DNA of 64,000 nucleotides, from positions 45,306 to 109,305 of the forward strand of contig NZ_JAKCMV010000024.1 in assembly GCF_021440515.1 (NCBI RefSeq), given 5' to 3'. Below, piece after piece: positions 20,360-32,489 of the stretch; position 1 is the first letter of the stretch, and the number at the start of each line of letters is the position of its first letter. This DNA comes from Enterobacter asburiae (lineage in GTDB: Bacteria > Pseudomonadota > Gammaproteobacteria > Enterobacterales > Enterobacteriaceae). The translations under genes and the position numbers were made by a program. A model generated the notes under the pieces. The model saw only the letters and a list, made by a program, of their open reading frames with translations. It ran no database searches and was not told where the DNA came from.

Positions 20360-22180
20360 TTACCTGATTAATTGTTCCGCTTTTGGCAAAATTTGTGCGC
20401 TGGATCGCGAGATCAGATCATAATTGTAAATATCTGTACGATATTGGGTCCGCCCATCGTCGCCAACAAACGCGGTCAGATAATAAAGATTGACCGGAAT
20501 ATTGTGACGAATATTCACGTAACGCGTATCCCCCTGCTTCAGGGCATCTGAAATTCGCGTGTCGTTCCAGCCCGCATCCTGTAACAGCATATTCGCCAGT
20601 TCAGAGGCTTTATTTACGCGAACGCAGCCGGAGCTAAGCGCGCGCGTATCTTTCTGGAACAGGTTGTGGTTTGGCGTATCGTGCAGATAGATCGCATCCG
20701 AACTTGGCATGTTGAATTTGTAACGCCCCAGCGAGTTATGCGCACCCGGCGCCTGCTGGAAGCGGAACGGCAGGTTGGAGGCAGTAATGGTTGACCAGTC
20801 GACCATATAAGGATCAATCGGCTCTTTGCTGTTCCAGCCGCGCATGACCGTGTAGTTATGACGCTCCAGGTATCCCGGATCGTTCCATAACTTCGGCAGG
20901 ATATCCTTGCGCGCCAGCGTCGGCGGGACGTTCCACGGCGGGTTCACCACAACGTTATTCAACGCGCTGCTCATCATCGGCGTTTTACGATCGGGACGCC
21001 CGACAATCACGCGGGAGGCCAGCACCTCACTACCGTTCTGGTAATAGACCAGCGAGTAGGCCGGGATGTTCACCATAATACCGGTTGATAACGTGCCCGG
21101 CAGTAAACGCAGACGCTGAATGTTTAACGCTAACACGCCCGCGCGCTGCGCAGGAGAAACGTTTAACCACTCGCGCGTGGACTGACCAATCACGCCGTCG
21201 GCCCCCAGACCTTGCGCAGCCTGGAACTGCTTAACCGCCGCCACCAGTTCACGATCGTACGCCGCGGGTTTGTCGCTCGCCTGCGGTTTCTTCTGTTTCA
21301 CCGGCGCAGAAGGACTCACCACCACGCTTTGCGGATCGTCACCCGGCAGGGCAATTTTCGGCCCGCTCTCCATCGCGCCGGAACGTCTAAGAATTTCTCG
21401 CAGCGCAGGCACATCGCTGCTCCACTGGCCCGGACGCAACGAGCCCGTACCGCGCAGCAGCGGCCACGGGCGGGAATCCGCCACCAGCGTCAGCAGCGAC
21501 TGATGCATGGTCGCGTATTGCGGATGGGCCGGCGCCAGGCTGGCGATAAAGCGCGGCAGGTCGCCTTTATCCAGCGACAGCTGCCACTGGTTAATGACCG
21601 ACAGCGCAGGGGTTGCCAGCTTGTAAGGCTTGTCGCTATAGAGCCAGCGGTTGCCGTTGACCGGGATCCCCGCCACAAATTGCAGGTAGCCCATCATGGC
21701 ATCGGAAAGCACCACATCGCGCGCCTGTCCGGTAACGGACGGGTCAGTCAGCAGCTCAACCCAGGTGGTGAACTGCGGCTGGAAGCCGGCAATCGCCACC
21801 TCAGCCAGCTGTTGCTGGAACGCACGCACCGCATCGCGATTGTCCCACATGGGTTTCATATCTCGCGCAGCGTAGAGAAGCGTTAACTGATTGATATACG
21901 CAGGTTTGTAACCCGAAGGCAGCCCGGCAAGAAGCTGTTGTTGCAGCGTGTCGAGATTAATCCCTTCCGGCAGCGGTTTAATACCCGCCATGATTGCCGT
22001 CGCCGCCGACTGCTCAAGCGGTTCAGATAATGACGTCGGTTGACTTCCTACGGTCGCGGAACTGTCAACCGGCACGATTTCAGGCTCATTGGCCTGCGCG
22101 CTTAACAGTGGAGCAAACATCACCGTCAGGCACAAACTCAGCGCAGACAGCTGATGACCACGATTTTTCTTTAGCAACAT
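20360..22180 (-). CDS. ldtD: L,D-transpeptidase LdtD (YcbB)
   Basis: Periplasmic enzyme forming mDAP-mDAP (3-3) peptidoglycan cross-links. In E. coli it allows beta-lactam-insensitive growth and helps repair the wall under outer-membrane stress. It has 606 residues (E. coli 615). A signal peptide at about 1-31 ends SAQA before NEPE. A peptidoglycan-binding repeat with [19 protein letters not shown] precedes the YkuD catalytic domain, with HDTPNHNLF and the nucleophile C519 in SGCVRV. It is preceded by a CpxR-like box. It follows the mukB terminator, so it is transcribed from its own promoter. Confidence 0.95.
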   Translation of the reverse strand: MLLKKNRGHQLSALSLCLTVMFAPLLSAQANEPEIVPVDSSATVGSQPTSLSEPLEQSAATAIMAGIKPLPEGINLDTLQQQLLAGLPSGYKPAYINQLTLLYAARDMKPMWDNRDAVRAFQQQLAEVAIAGFQPQFTTWVELLTDPSVTGQARDVVLSDAMMGYLQFVAGIPVNGNRWLYSDKPYKLATPALSVINQWQLSLDKGDLPRFIASLAPAHPQYATMHQSLLTLVADSRPWPLLRGTGSLRPGQWSSDVPALREILRRSGAMESGPKIALPGDDPQSVVVSPSAPVKQKKPQASDKPAAYDRELVAAVKQFQAAQGLGADGVIGQSTREWLNVSPAQRAGVLALNIQRLRLLPGTLSTGIMVNIPAYSLVYYQNGSEVLASRVIVGRPDRKTPMMSSALNNVVVNPPWNVPPTLARKDILPKLWNDPGYLERHNYTVMRGWNSKEPIDPYMVDWSTITASNLPFRFQQAPGAHNSLGRYKFNMPSSDAIYLHDTPNHNLFQKDTRALSSGCVRVNKASELANMLLQDAGWNDTRISDALKQGDTRYVNIRHNIPVNLYYLTAFVGDDGRTQYRTDIYNYDLISRSSAQILPKAEQLIR

Positions 22181-22269
22181 CCCTTGCCCCCTGTTCTCTT
22201 ACGACATGCCCATCACATTGGGGCTTTTCTTCAGTATAGGAAGGCATAAACGCTGTTGCCTCTCCTTAT

Positions 22270-22284
22270 GTAAAGAAGTTTAAA
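22270..22284. promoter_or_regulatory. CpxR-like box upstream of ldtD
   Basis: GTAAAGAAGTTTAAA matches the CpxR consensus GTAAA-N5-GTAAA at 9 of 10 defined positions. It is 90-104 bp before the ldtD start. E. coli ldtD is a reported Cpx regulon member, which supports the assignment. Confidence 0.55.
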
Positions 22285-22313
22285 GATAACGCAGCCGTAA
22301 GTACAAGTTTAGT

Positions 22314-22346
22314 GAATAAAAAAAGCGGCGCCTCTGCGCCGCTTTT
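22314..22346 (-). terminator. Intrinsic terminator of the mukFEB operon
   Basis: Perfect 10-bp stem AAAAGCGGCG / CGCCGCTTTT with loop CCTCTG. On the minus strand it is followed by TTTTATTCAC. It lies just after the mukB stop. Confidence 0.88.
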
Positions 22347-22360
22347 GGTAACAAAACGCG

Positions 22361-25300
22361 TTACGATGCGTCAGCAGTTCCCGGTAAGGACTCCGGCGGC
22401 TGCGGTGCGAAACCGCGCAGCCCGACCACATGAACGTGCTCGGTGTTCTGGAATACCTTACGCACCAGCTTGTAGGTGGTCCCTTTTTCCGGACTGATGT
22501 TTTCCGGCGCCGCGATAATCAGCTGCATATCAAGACGGTCGCACAGCTCAAACAGCGTGGCGATAGAGCGGGCATCAAGACGCGCCGCTTCATCAAGGAA
22601 CAGCAGTCGGCAAGGTGAGATATCTTTCCCGCGCAGACGGCGCGCTTCATCTTCCCAGCTCTGAACCACCATCACCAGAATCGACATCCCGGTACCAATC
22701 GCTTCACCGGTAGAGAGCGCCCCGGACTCGGCACGCAGCCAGCCGTCGGAGCCACGGTTAACCTCCACTTCCATTTCCAGATAGTTTCGGTAGTCCAGCA
22801 GCTCTTCACCGATAGTCTGAGGCGTACGCTGCCCCATATCAATCTGTGGATTCAGACGTTGATACAGCTTCGCCAGCGCTTCCGAGAAGGTCAGACGGTT
22901 GCTGTTGAACAGATCCTGATGCTGTTCGTGCTGCTCAGAGAGCACGTCCAGCAGCGTGGAGTGCGCTTCACGGACGTTAACGTTCAGACGCACGCTGTTG
23001 ACCTGGCCGAACGATACGCTTTGCAGCCCCTGGTTGAGCTGACGAATACGGTTCTGCTCGCGCTGGATCGTTTTGCGAATAATATTTGCCACGCTGCGTG
23101 AGCTGATAGCCAGCTTCTGCTCACGGGAGGTCAGCTCTTCCGTCAGACGGCCCAGTTCGATCTCCATCTGTTCGATGGCTTCGACCGGATCGTCGGTACG
23201 GATGATGTCCTGGCGAATACGTTCACGCAGGTGCTGATAAACCGCCACGAAGAACTGAATTTTGCGCTCAGGACGTTTCGGATCTTCCGACATGCGAAGC
23301 ACGTCGCGCAGGTGTTCATTATCCGCCACCGCCAGACGTAGCGCACCGAGCGCCTTATCCGACATTGAACGCAGCTCATCGCCGGAGAGATAGGCCAGCT
23401 CGCGACGGTGCAGACGGCGTTCAACGCCGTTGTCTTTCACCATACGCATCACCGCGCACCAGCCCGCTTTAGCGGTAACGACCTGCTCGCGCTTCTCGTG
23501 GTAGTCGCGTTCCAGCTTGCGCAGGCGGCGGGTCAGGTTGTCCATCTCCGCTTCGCAGAAGGTCAGCGCTTTTTCCAGCTGATTGCGGCGAGCGCGGTTG
23601 TTGCTGAGCTGGCTGTGCAGCTCGTCGCGACGAATGCGCGCGCGCTCTTCTGCACCGCTGTCGGCGCGTACGCCGATGTCCTGAAGCTCTTTATGCAGAT
23701 CGTTTAACAGCTCTTTCTTGGTGTCGAACGAACTTTTCAGCGAGGCCATGACCTGGCTGTACTGGCTCAGCTGCGCGGCATGGCTACGCATGGCTTCACG
23801 GGCGCGGGTACGTTCTGCTTCCGCCTGCTCAAGACGCTGGCGCAGCTTTTCGTTCAGATCGCTGTTGCCGCTCAGCATTTCAGCGGAATCGGAGTAGCCG
23901 AAGTGCGCGCGGCGCTGAACCACTTCCGTCAGGGCAAACGCCTGCTGACGCGCTTCGCGCTGCACCTGCTGGGACCAGGCGTAATCTTCTTTTAACTGTT
24001 CAAACTGCTCCGGATCGCTCTGCAATACGGACAGGACGGGCTCCAGCTTCGCCAGCTGGTTGCCGTGCTGCTGAACGAAACGCGCGGCTTCCTGCGCTTC
24101 ATCCAGGCGCTCCTGAATTTCATCCACGCGGTCGGCCAGCGTGTCGTCCGCCAGCAGATTCAGGCGCGGCAGTATGCGGTTAAGGGCCGCAACGCCCTCT
24201 TTCGCCTGTTCAAACTGAACGCGGCTCTGCTGGTTATCATTTTCATGATTCGAAATCGCCCGCTCCAGCTCACCGCGACGGGTGTTGAGCTTGCGGATTT
24301 CTGCTTCCGGATCCGCGTCAAACGCAACGGCCAGATGGCTGCCAATAAAGCGGCTGAAGGCCTGATGCAGACGCTGGGTTTTCTGGACGTCAAACGACAG
24401 CGTGGCAAAACGTTCAGAGAGCGTTTCACGCTCGGCGTGCAGGCTCTCGATACGGTTTTCACGCGCCGCACGACCGAACAGCGGAAGTTCCGGGAAGCGC
24501 GAATAACGCCACTGGCGATCGGCGATTTTCACGACGACCGCTTTTTCCAGCTCATCAACGCTAAACACGCTGTCATCGAAGGACTGCGGATCCCCTTCGA
24601 TCAGATAGAGATCTTCCGGACAATCTTCCAGCCCTGCTAGCTGCTCGGAAATCTGCGACAGATCGGGCACCACGATGGCGTTACGCGACGGGCCATACAG
24701 CGCGGAGAAGTACGGCGCATCGTCAAGACCCACATCGTCATAAATCTCGGACAGCAGCACGCCGCCAAAACGTTCTGCCAGGGCGTTCAGGCGCGCATCT
24801 TCCGCACCGCCCGGCTGGCTTAAACGTTCGATCTCTTCGTCGACTTCGCGTTTACGCGCGCCCACTTCGTCACGCTCTACAATCGCCTCGCGCTCGCGCT
24901 CCAGCAGCTGTTGCAGGTATTCGGTGACGTCCTGGCTGGACGTAAACTCTTCACCGCACTGTTCGCTGAGCTGGCTGAGGCTGCTTTGCGCGGCCAGCCA
25001 GACCGGCGCGCGCTGTAGCAGCGTTTGCGAGCGGGACTGGAGTTGTTCCAGCTCCTGGCGCAGCGTCATACGCTGTTCGCTGGCGCTGGAAACGGAATCA
25101 GAAAGAGCGGCAATGCGCGCTTCCAGTTCCTGATGCAGGCTTTCTAAGTCGTCGATATCGACCTGTTTACCCTGACGCTTGCAGAAGTCAGCCAGCAGAC
25201 GCTCGGCCTCCTGCTGTTCACGCAGACGCTGCTCCAGCTCGTTCAGACGCATGCGCAGCGGTTGAACCTGCTCGGCCAGATGGCGCTGGTTAACGCCGTC

Positions 25301-26809
25301 GCGCAGCAGCTCGCGGGCCGTTTCCCAGGCGTCACTACGGGCAACCGGGCCGTTGATGGCCACGACCAGCTGATAAGCCTGTTCAAACTGGCTGTGCGCG
25401 GTTTGCGCGACGCTCATTTTCTGATCGAGAGAGAGCAGTTTTTCGGTCGCTTCCTGCTCTTTGGCCTGGAAGGTCTCCAGCCATTCGTCGGCGCTTTCCG
25501 GCGTTAAATCAGGCAGGTGACACAGCTCTTTCGCACGTTGCAGCGCCTGGAGCGCCTGGGTGTACTGAATCGCGCGGGTCTGCTGTACGTCCAGCGCCTG
25601 CTGGTAATCGGCAAGCTGGCTTTTCAGCTCGTCCACTTCCTGCTCGGCGGCTTCGGCGCGGGCTTCGTTCTCTTCCTGCATGTCGGCGGCTTCCGCCACC
25701 ACTTCATTTTGCTCTTCGAGGCGAATTTGCAGCTCATCGAGATCGGCTTCATAGCGCTCGATTTTCTCCTGCTGACGCAGCGCGGTTTGCACCAGGTTCA
25801 GGTGATCGCTGGCGGCCTGATAATCTGCCTCCAGATCCCCTTCTGCCCCGTTATGCTCGCCCAGCTCGCGCGCCATTTCGACATGCTTATACTGCTCTGC
25901 CACCAGCTGCTTACGTGAGGTAAACAGCTCACGGCGATACTCCAGCGCCTGATCGAGGTGAATACGACGCTCGTTGGCGTGACGCATGTAGTCCGCCGCC
26001 ACGTAGTTGGTGGCTTCGCTGATCAGATGTTTGAACAGGTCGCGGTCAGACTGGGTAACGCGAATGGCTTCCAGCGTCATGCGGTTTTCACGCAGCGCCG
26101 CCTCCATATCCTGGAAGGCCTTGCGCACGCCGCTGTTTTCCGGCAGCAGGTAGTCGCGCAGGGAACGGGTGATGGCGCTGGAGATACCGCCGTACAGCGA
26201 GGCTTCGATCAGACGGTAGTATTTACTACGGTCGGATGCCGTGCGCAGACGACGCGCCACCACGCCCAGATCGAACATCAGGGAGTGGTAGTCGGTAATA
26301 GAGTTGAACTGCTTGAACTGCACGCCTTCGATGGTTTCGAGCTTGTCTTTCAGCTCCTGCAACGTCAGGACGCGCGCCTGGCGTTCGTTGAGGGTTTCGG
26401 TCAGCAGCGCGGTCGGCTGCACAGAGGTTGGCAGCCCCTGGATCGCGAACGGTTTGATGTCCACTTTACGATCGCGGCCCGCGACCTGTTGCAGACGTAC
26501 GCCCACCACCACGCGCTGGTGGCGGGAGTTGATCACGTCCAGAACGGAATAACAGACGCCCGCTTTCAGCTTACCGTGCAGGCCTTTATCACGAGAGCCG
26601 CTTGTGGCCCCCGCTTCGGTGGTGTTACGGAAGTGCAGCAGCGTTAAATCGGGGATCAGCGCCGTGACAAAGGCCGCCATGGTGGTGGATTTACCCGCAC
26701 CGTTACCGCCGGAGAGCGTCGTAACCAGCTCATCCAGATCGAAGGTTCGGGCAAAGAAGCCGTTCCAGTTAATCAGCGTTAGTGAGCGAAATTTACCGCG
26801 TTCAATCAT
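22361..26809 (-). CDS. mukB: Chromosome condensation SMC-like protein MukB
   Basis: SMC-like ATPase that, with MukE and MukF, organises and segregates the chromosome and binds topoisomerase IV. It has 1482 residues (E. coli 1486). Walker [10 protein letters not shown] is at 34-42. Long coiled-coil arms rich in E, Q, R and L surround a central hinge at about 645-790. The C-terminal signature is [12 protein letters not shown], with Walker [12 protein letters not shown]. Its ATG overlaps the mukE stop by one base. Last gene of cmoM-mukF-mukE-mukB. Confidence 0.98.
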   Translation of the reverse strand: MIERGKFRSLTLINWNGFFARTFDLDELVTTLSGGNGAGKSTTMAAFVTALIPDLTLLHFRNTTEAGATSGSRDKGLHGKLKAGVCYSVLDVINSRHQRVVVGVRLQQVAGRDRKVDIKPFAIQGLPTSVQPTALLTETLNERQARVLTLQELKDKLETIEGVQFKQFNSITDYHSLMFDLGVVARRLRTASDRSKYYRLIEASLYGGISSAITRSLRDYLLPENSGVRKAFQDMEAALRENRMTLEAIRVTQSDRDLFKHLISEATNYVAADYMRHANERRIHLDQALEYRRELFTSRKQLVAEQYKHVEMARELGEHNGAEGDLEADYQAASDHLNLVQTALRQQEKIERYEADLDELQIRLEEQNEVVAEAADMQEENEARAEAAEQEVDELKSQLADYQQALDVQQTRAIQYTQALQALQRAKELCHLPDLTPESADEWLETFQAKEQEATEKLLSLDQKMSVAQTAHSQFEQAYQLVVAINGPVARSDAWETARELLRDGVNQRHLAEQVQPLRMRLNELEQRLREQQEAERLLADFCKRQGKQVDIDDLESLHQELEARIAALSDSVSSASEQRMTLRQELEQLQSRSQTLLQRAPVWLAAQSSLSQLSEQCGEEFTSSQDVTEYLQQLLEREREAIVERDEVGARKREVDEEIERLSQPGGAEDARLNALAERFGGVLLSEIYDDVGLDDAPYFSALYGPSRNAIVVPDLSQISEQLAGLEDCPEDLYLIEGDPQSFDDSVFSVDELEKAVVVKIADRQWRYSRFPELPLFGRAARENRIESLHAERETLSERFATLSFDVQKTQRLHQAFSRFIGSHLAVAFDADPEAEIRKLNTRRGELERAISNHENDNQQSRVQFEQAKEGVAALNRILPRLNLLADDTLADRVDEIQERLDEAQEAARFVQQHGNQLAKLEPVLSVLQSDPEQFEQLKEDYAWSQQVQREARQQAFALTEVVQRRAHFGYSDSAEMLSGNSDLNEKLRQRLEQAEAERTRAREAMRSHAAQLSQYSQVMASLKSSFDTKKELLNDLHKELQDIGVRADSGAEERARIRRDELHSQLSNNRARRNQLEKALTFCEAEMDNLTRRLRKLERDYHEKREQVVTAKAGWCAVMRMVKDNGVERRLHRRELAYLSGDELRSMSDKALGALRLAVADNEHLRDVLRMSEDPKRPERKIQFFVAVYQHLRERIRQDIIRTDDPVEAIEQMEIELGRLTEELTSREQKLAISSRSVANIIRKTIQREQNRIRQLNQGLQSVSFGQVNSVRLNVNVREAHSTLLDVLSEQHEQHQDLFNSNRLTFSEALAKLYQRLNPQIDMGQRTPQTIGEELLDYRNYLEMEVEVNRGSDGWLRAESGALSTGEAIGTGMSILVMVVQSWEDEARRLRGKDISPCRLLFLDEAARLDARSIATLFELCDRLDMQLIIAAPENISPEKGTTYKLVRKVFQNTEHVHVVGLRGFAPQPPESLPGTADAS

Positions 26810-27513
26810 TACTCTTCCTCCCCGCTATCCGGCTGATTGTCTTCATGCTCGTCATTGAGCTGTAAATGGTTTTCGACCGGCATCGCTTCACCGTCGCGGA
26901 TCATACGCAGCTGCGCTTCACGCGCGTCATCGCCCGCGCGCACGTCGGCGCCAAAGCGGAAGACGGACTCGGTGATGCGGAATTTGCTGCTGTCATGGCC
27001 CATAAACCAGACCATGCCCAGACGACGCAGACGGTTCAGGGAAGAGCGCACTTTTTCCTGTAATTTCTGGCGATCGAGATCGGAGCCCGTCGAGCGGTTG
27101 TTCACCAGCTTCAGCAGCTTGCCTTCATCGGCCAGAGATAACAGCTCGTCGTAAAGCTCCTGCTGGGTGAAGATGCCTTCATTGGCCAGACGTTCCGGGC
27201 TGAGATAGAGGTAACACAGGATTTTACCGACCATCATATCCAGCTCGGAGAGCACCGAGCGCGGGATAAGCGTGGTGGAGCGCGGACGCAGATAGAAGAA
27301 GCCTTCCGGGGCGCGGATCAGCTCAACGTTATAGCGAGCGTAAAACTCTTCCAGATACTCCTGGAAGTCCATCAAAAAGGCGTGATTGTCCAGCTCGTCA
27401 AGGCCAATGTGACGACCGGCACGCAGCTGGCTGTCCAGCGCCGGAAACAACGGATTCGCCAGCGCCTGTGCCAGCTTAACTGGCATCACTTGTTCAATAT
27501 TTGTCAATGACAT
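26809..27513 (-). CDS. mukE: MukBEF accessory protein MukE
   Basis: Winged-helix (kite) subunit that binds MukF and regulates MukB ATPase and DNA loading. It has 234 residues, identical in length to E. coli, ending in an acidic tail ([15 protein letters not shown]). The ATG at 27513 gives [18 protein letters not shown], matching the family. It overlaps mukF by 20 bp and mukB by 1 bp, which suggests translational coupling to set subunit ratios. Confidence 0.97.
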   Translation of the reverse strand: MSLTNIEQVMPVKLAQALANPLFPALDSQLRAGRHIGLDELDNHAFLMDFQEYLEEFYARYNVELIRAPEGFFYLRPRSTTLIPRSVLSELDMMVGKILCYLYLSPERLANEGIFTQQELYDELLSLADEGKLLKLVNNRSTGSDLDRQKLQEKVRSSLNRLRRLGMVWFMGHDSSKFRITESVFRFGADVRAGDDAREAQLRMIRDGEAMPVENHLQLNDEHEDNQPDSGEEE

Positions 27514-28816
27514 GCGCCTGTACCTTGGCTCCGTAATCGTTAATCGGCTGCCATTTCGGCGGCAGGCCGGTGAAATCTGCTTGTGCTACGCCCAGGCGAA
27601 CCGCCTGATCGACAACGATGCGCGCAATATCGAAATGACGCGCCCGCGGATATTGCGCCAGATAGTCGCGCACCACGAGTCCAAGATCCAGCGGCACTTG
27701 TCTGGTTTTATAAATTGCGAGCTGTTCTTCGATCATCGCCGCAAGTTGCTCACGAATTTCGTTGAATTCTTCGAATTCAAGATCCGGCGGCAGCTCCCCC
27801 GTCACCTCTTCGTCACGCAGCGTCATCTCTTCATCGCGCATATCGAGCAGGCGATCGGCGTTCGCATAGGTCAACGCCCACGGCGCGTCGAAGTAAGTCT
27901 GTACCGACTGACGCAGACGCTGGGCGAAGACGCGGTTTTTATCCATATCAATCGCGGTACGGATAAATTTATGCACGTGACGGTCATAGCCGATCCACAG
28001 GTCGATAGACTGCTGACCCCAGCTGATAATACGGTCGAGCTTGCTTTGCAGGTCGAACACCAGACGGTCGACAAAATGCAGATCGTCATGCGCGAGCGTC
28101 GCGTCTTGAATACGCAGCAGGTTAGCCTGTAGCTTATCGCCTGCCGCTTCCAGCGTATCCTGCAACTCACGCAGCGTACCGGAGGTTTCGGACAGCAAGA
28201 GTTCACAGCTGGAGATCGCCGCGCGCCAGTCTTTATTCAGCAGCTGCGCGATATCGTCTTTAACCTGCTGCTGCTGCTCGTCCATCAGACGCTGGGTCAG
28301 GTCGATACTGTCGAAGATTTCCGCCACCGAGTATTTCAGCGGCGCGTAGACGTTGCGGTGCCAGTGGAACTCGTCGCCGTTTTCATCCGCCGCATCCGCC
28401 GCACGCTTGAGCTCACCGGCCACGATGGACAGCTGCATAGAGAGGCGCAGAGTGGAAAACTCGCGCTGGCGGATGTAGTAGTCGGTAATGCCGATGCCCA
28501 GTGGCGTCAGACGATAGATGGCGTTTCCTTCCGCCTGCTCGCTGGTAAAGCGGTTCAGCAGACGTTGACGCACCATATCGTTGATCGCGTTGTTGGCACG
28601 CACGTTAATGGTTTCGCTGGTTTGCTCAAACGCATCACTGACATGGCGGAACGCGTCCACCAGTTCACCCTCGCTCATTTCCCCATCAAGACGCTCGCCG
28701 TTCAGCGTGGCAACCGCCAGCAGGAAAGAGAGTCGGTCAACCGGCAGCGTAATGGAGAAATCGTTTTTCCTGGCCCAGGCAACCAGTTCGGGGACTGTCT
28801 GGGAAAATTCACTCAT
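27494..28816 (-). CDS. mukF: MukBEF kleisin subunit MukF
   Basis: Kleisin bridging the MukB heads. It has 440 residues, as in E. coli. An N-terminal winged-helix dimerisation domain starts [20 protein letters not shown], followed by a helical bundle, an acidic middle linker ([17 protein letters not shown]) that binds MukE, and a C-terminal winged helix that contacts the MukB head. It overlaps cmoM upstream by 8 bp and mukE downstream by 20 bp. Confidence 0.97.
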   Translation of the reverse strand: MSEFSQTVPELVAWARKNDFSITLPVDRLSFLLAVATLNGERLDGEMSEGELVDAFRHVSDAFEQTSETINVRANNAINDMVRQRLLNRFTSEQAEGNAIYRLTPLGIGITDYYIRQREFSTLRLSMQLSIVAGELKRAADAADENGDEFHWHRNVYAPLKYSVAEIFDSIDLTQRLMDEQQQQVKDDIAQLLNKDWRAAISSCELLLSETSGTLRELQDTLEAAGDKLQANLLRIQDATLAHDDLHFVDRLVFDLQSKLDRIISWGQQSIDLWIGYDRHVHKFIRTAIDMDKNRVFAQRLRQSVQTYFDAPWALTYANADRLLDMRDEEMTLRDEEVTGELPPDLEFEEFNEIREQLAAMIEEQLAIYKTRQVPLDLGLVVRDYLAQYPRARHFDIARIVVDQAVRLGVAQADFTGLPPKWQPINDYGAKVQAHVIDKY

Positions 28817-29600
28817 AGGTTATCCTTGCATCTGCGGGTTTGTACGCAGTGACGTGAATATAACGGCCAAGGCTCACATACGGCTCCTGGCGGCAATACC
28901 GCGTTTCTATTTCAGTTAATGCGTCTAAGCAGTCATCCTGCTTTTGTTTGTCGCGCAGATAATCATGAAACACCCTGACGCCCGTTTTGCCGGTGATCTT
29001 CCATCCGATCGCCTCCAGCCAGCCATAGACCTGCTGCGGATCGCGCGGGAAATCCGGCGAAAGCGTACGCCGTTTCTTTTTGTACATACCCTGCTGCACG
29101 TAACCGAAGTTACCCACCAGCACGTTACGCATCAACAGACCGTTAGCGTTGTAGAACATCAGCGAGAGCGCACCGCCAGGGCACAATACCGACCACAGGG
29201 TTTGTAACACCTCTTGCGGTTCAGCGACCCACTCCAGCACAGCATGAAACAATATCAGATCAACCTGCGTTTCCAAATGCTGCGCAATATCCTGAGCGGC
29301 GCATTGTATAAAATGCATGTTGTCGCTCACACCTTTCTCCTGCGCCGCCCGTTTCGCGCGGGCGACCATCTCCCCGGAAAGATCGCAGAGCGTGACATGA
29401 TGGCCGCGTTCAGCCATTAAAATGGCGGTCTGGCCTTCGCCTCCGCCCGCATCCAGCACGCGCAACCTGCGGTCACCGAAGGCGTCCAGAATCTGGTCCA
29501 GATCCTGCCAGAGGATCGTCTGGCGCAGCTGGCCTTTAGAGGTGCCATAAATGTTGCGCGAAAACTTTTCCGCGATGTCATCAAAATTGCGATCCCGCAT
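28809..29600 (-). CDS. cmoM: tRNA 5-carboxymethoxyuridine methyltransferase CmoM (SmtA)
   Basis: Class I SAM methyltransferase that methyl-esterifies cmo5U34 to mcmo5U in certain tRNAs. It has 263 residues (E. coli 261). The SAM-binding motif [12 protein letters not shown] is followed by LCDLS and by AVLEWV around the active site. The start at 29600 ([16 protein letters not shown]) matches the E. coli N-terminus (MQDRNFDD). An in-frame ATG at 29627 adds nine residues without support. First gene of the muk operon by overlap with mukF; divergent from elyC. Confidence 0.94.
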   Translation of the reverse strand: MRDRNFDDIAEKFSRNIYGTSKGQLRQTILWQDLDQILDAFGDRRLRVLDAGGGEGQTAILMAERGHHVTLCDLSGEMVARAKRAAQEKGVSDNMHFIQCAAQDIAQHLETQVDLILFHAVLEWVAEPQEVLQTLWSVLCPGGALSLMFYNANGLLMRNVLVGNFGYVQQGMYKKKRRTLSPDFPRDPQQVYGWLEAIGWKITGKTGVRVFHDYLRDKQKQDDCLDALTEIETRYCRQEPYVSLGRYIHVTAYKPADARITYE

Positions 29601-29723
29601 TGGGAGAGTTCCACTCGCTAACAGCAAAACCGCTATTTTGTCACACCCGGGCAGAGAATAAACCTCTCTGGTGTAATATCACTGGCTATCGCCTGCTGTA
29701 TGGTTAAAAAAGGAACCAGGAAG

Positions 29724-30503
29724 ATGCTTTTTACCCTGAAAAAATACGTTGGAGGCATGATGCTTCCCCTTCCGCTGCTGCTCCTGCTGATCGCGCTGGG
29801 CCTGGTGCTGGTCTGGTTTAGCCGCTATCAGAAAAGTGGCAAAACGCTGATTACGCTGGGCTGGCTGATGCTGCTGCTGTTAAGCCTGCAACCGGTCGCC
29901 GACAGCCTGTTGCGCCCGATCGAAAACCGCTACCCGACCTGGCGCGGAAATCAGAATGTTCAGTACATTGTGGTGCTGGGCGGGGGATATACCTGGGATC
30001 CAGACTGGGCGCCCAGCTCGAACCTGATCAACAACAGCCTGCCGAGGCTCAACGAGGGCATCCGTCTGTGGCTGGCAAATCCTGGCGCGAAGCTGATTTT
30101 CACCGGCGCTGCCGCTAAAACCAATCCGGTGAGTACGGCCGAGGCCGGTGCCCGGGTAGCGCAATCGCTGGGCGTACCGCGCGCATCGATTATCACGCTC
30201 GATAGCCCGAAGGACACGGAAGAGGAAGCGGCCGCGGTGAAACAGGCCATTGGCGATGACCCGTTCCTGCTGGTGACCTCCGCGTCGCATCTGCCAAGAG
30301 CGATGATTTTCTTCGAGAAACAGGGGCTGCATCCGCTGCCCGCACCCGCTAACCAGCTGGCTATCAATGCGCCGCTCAACCCGTGGGAACGGGCGATCCC
30401 GTCCCCGGTATGGTTGATGCACAGCGATCGCGTGGGCTATGAAACCCTCGGGCGGATCTGGCAGTGGCTAAAAGGCGCGTCAGGCGAGCCAGGGAAGGAG
30501 TGA
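29724..30503 (+). CDS. elyC: Envelope biogenesis factor ElyC (YcbC), DUF218
   Basis: Inner-membrane protein needed in E. coli for peptidoglycan synthesis at low temperature, probably through undecaprenyl-phosphate lipid carrier metabolism. It has 259 residues. Two membrane segments lie near residues 12-31 and 36-56, followed by a large soluble DUF218 domain with YIVVLGGGYTW and ASHLPRAMIFF. I chose the ATG at 29724 (after AGGAACCAGGAAG) because it gives MLFTLKKYVG and the E. coli length. The 3' end overlaps the convergent ycbJ by 24 bp. Confidence 0.93.
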   Translation: MLFTLKKYVGGMMLPLPLLLLLIALGLVLVWFSRYQKSGKTLITLGWLMLLLLSLQPVADSLLRPIENRYPTWRGNQNVQYIVVLGGGYTWDPDWAPSSNLINNSLPRLNEGIRLWLANPGAKLIFTGAAAKTNPVSTAEAGARVAQSLGVPRASIITLDSPKDTEEEAAAVKQAIGDDPFLLVTSASHLPRAMIFFEKQGLHPLPAPANQLAINAPLNPWERAIPSPVWLMHSDRVGYETLGRIWQWLKGASGEPGKE

Positions 30504-31373
30504 TTTGCTTGCCAGATCGAAGTTGGCGCGATTGAACCGACCGGTGTTCACCAGTTGCGCCACTTCATCCCACAGCAGATAGAGCCAGCGCCGCCAGACG
30601 AAGGCTTCCGCGACGGGTGCGCGTTGCAGGTAGTGCCAGAGCAATCCTTCCGCCGAGGCGCTGTCGCATAGTCTGAACAGCTCGTACTCGCGCGGGGCCC
30701 AGAGCATAATCCCCGGCCCCACCATCGCCAGCAGCTGATCGCTGCGGGGATCTTTGAGCATACTGCGCAGGGTAAAATTGCCGTGAACCAGCACGCAGTT
30801 GTCGTTGAATCCTTCAAACAGCGTCGGCAGGCACTCGCGGGTGCGGAACAGGATGCGTTTGTCCTGCATGGTTAATCCGGTATTGTTGAACTGATTGAGG
30901 GTGCCCCACAGCACTTCGACCCGCTGGCGATACCAGAGGGGCCACAGGTTATCCTGCGTGCTGTCGACGGGGCCAACCAGGCCGCCGCTATCCTGCCGGT
31001 GCCAGGCCAGCAGGCCTTCAACGATCTGATCTTTAAGCTGTTCCCAGCGCTCCGGAGTGCGGGTTGGGGCTTCCACCGAGACACCGCGTAGCCGTTCAAT
31101 CAGCAGAACATCAGGGCCCGGGTGCTCTTCGTGGGTCATCACGCCGTACACGGTGGGCATCCGTACCGTCCCTTCCCTCGCTAACATGGAAATTTTCCAG
31201 GCGAGCTGCCTGGCGACGCCCGGCGAAGAGAAACTTCGGGCCATCAGCGGCATCGGGTTTCCATTGCTGTCATACAAAGCCCATAGCGCGGTATCCGCCT
31301 TCTCATTCACGCACTCCACCCGGCTTAATTTCTCGCCGAGCAGGTGACTCAGTTCGGCTCGCAGCTGTTCCAT
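30480..31373 (-). CDS. ycbJ: Kinase-fold protein YcbJ, catalytic residues apparently missing
   Basis: It has 297 residues, as in E. coli YcbJ, which is annotated as a phosphotransferase-like protein of unknown role. The overall pattern resembles aminoglycoside phosphotransferase/choline-kinase folds: an N-lobe with LMARSF (44-49), a hinge near LLIERLRGV and a catalytic-loop equivalent HGNFTLRSML at 197-206. There the catalytic Asp of the usual HGDxxxxN is Asn and the metal-binding Asn is replaced. The later metal Asp is also absent (AMVGPGIMLWAPREYEL). I infer a pseudokinase or a nucleotide- or ligand-binding protein. No signal peptide or membrane segment is visible. It lies downstream of kdsB and overlaps elyC at the 3' end. 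Confidence 0.85.
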   Translation of the reverse strand: MEQLRAELSHLLGEKLSRVECVNEKADTALWALYDSNGNPMPLMARSFSSPGVARQLAWKISMLAREGTVRMPTVYGVMTHEEHPGPDVLLIERLRGVSVEAPTRTPERWEQLKDQIVEGLLAWHRQDSGGLVGPVDSTQDNLWPLWYRQRVEVLWGTLNQFNNTGLTMQDKRILFRTRECLPTLFEGFNDNCVLVHGNFTLRSMLKDPRSDQLLAMVGPGIMLWAPREYELFRLCDSASAEGLLWHYLQRAPVAEAFVWRRWLYLLWDEVAQLVNTGRFNRANFDLASKSLLPWLA

Positions 31374-31518
31374 CTGAGATTACCCCCATAAAAACCACTG
31401 CTTTTATAATGAGCGCGCGGGTCAGGATTGTCACCCTGATGAGATCAATTATCGAAAGGAAAAAGAAGAATAAACCAGGCGGGATAGCATCCCCCCGAAC
31501 GAGGGGATGCAGAAAAAA

Positions 31519-32444
<926 letters not shown>

Positions 32445-32489
32445 AGTTCCTCCGTATGGGTAATCGATAAAGCTTAACACATTCCTTTT

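Noticed and set aside
31488..31511. Hairpin GCATCCCC / GGGGATGC after kdsB
   Set aside because: No T-run on the minus strand, so I do not call it a terminator. It could be a 3' stabilising hairpin or chance.
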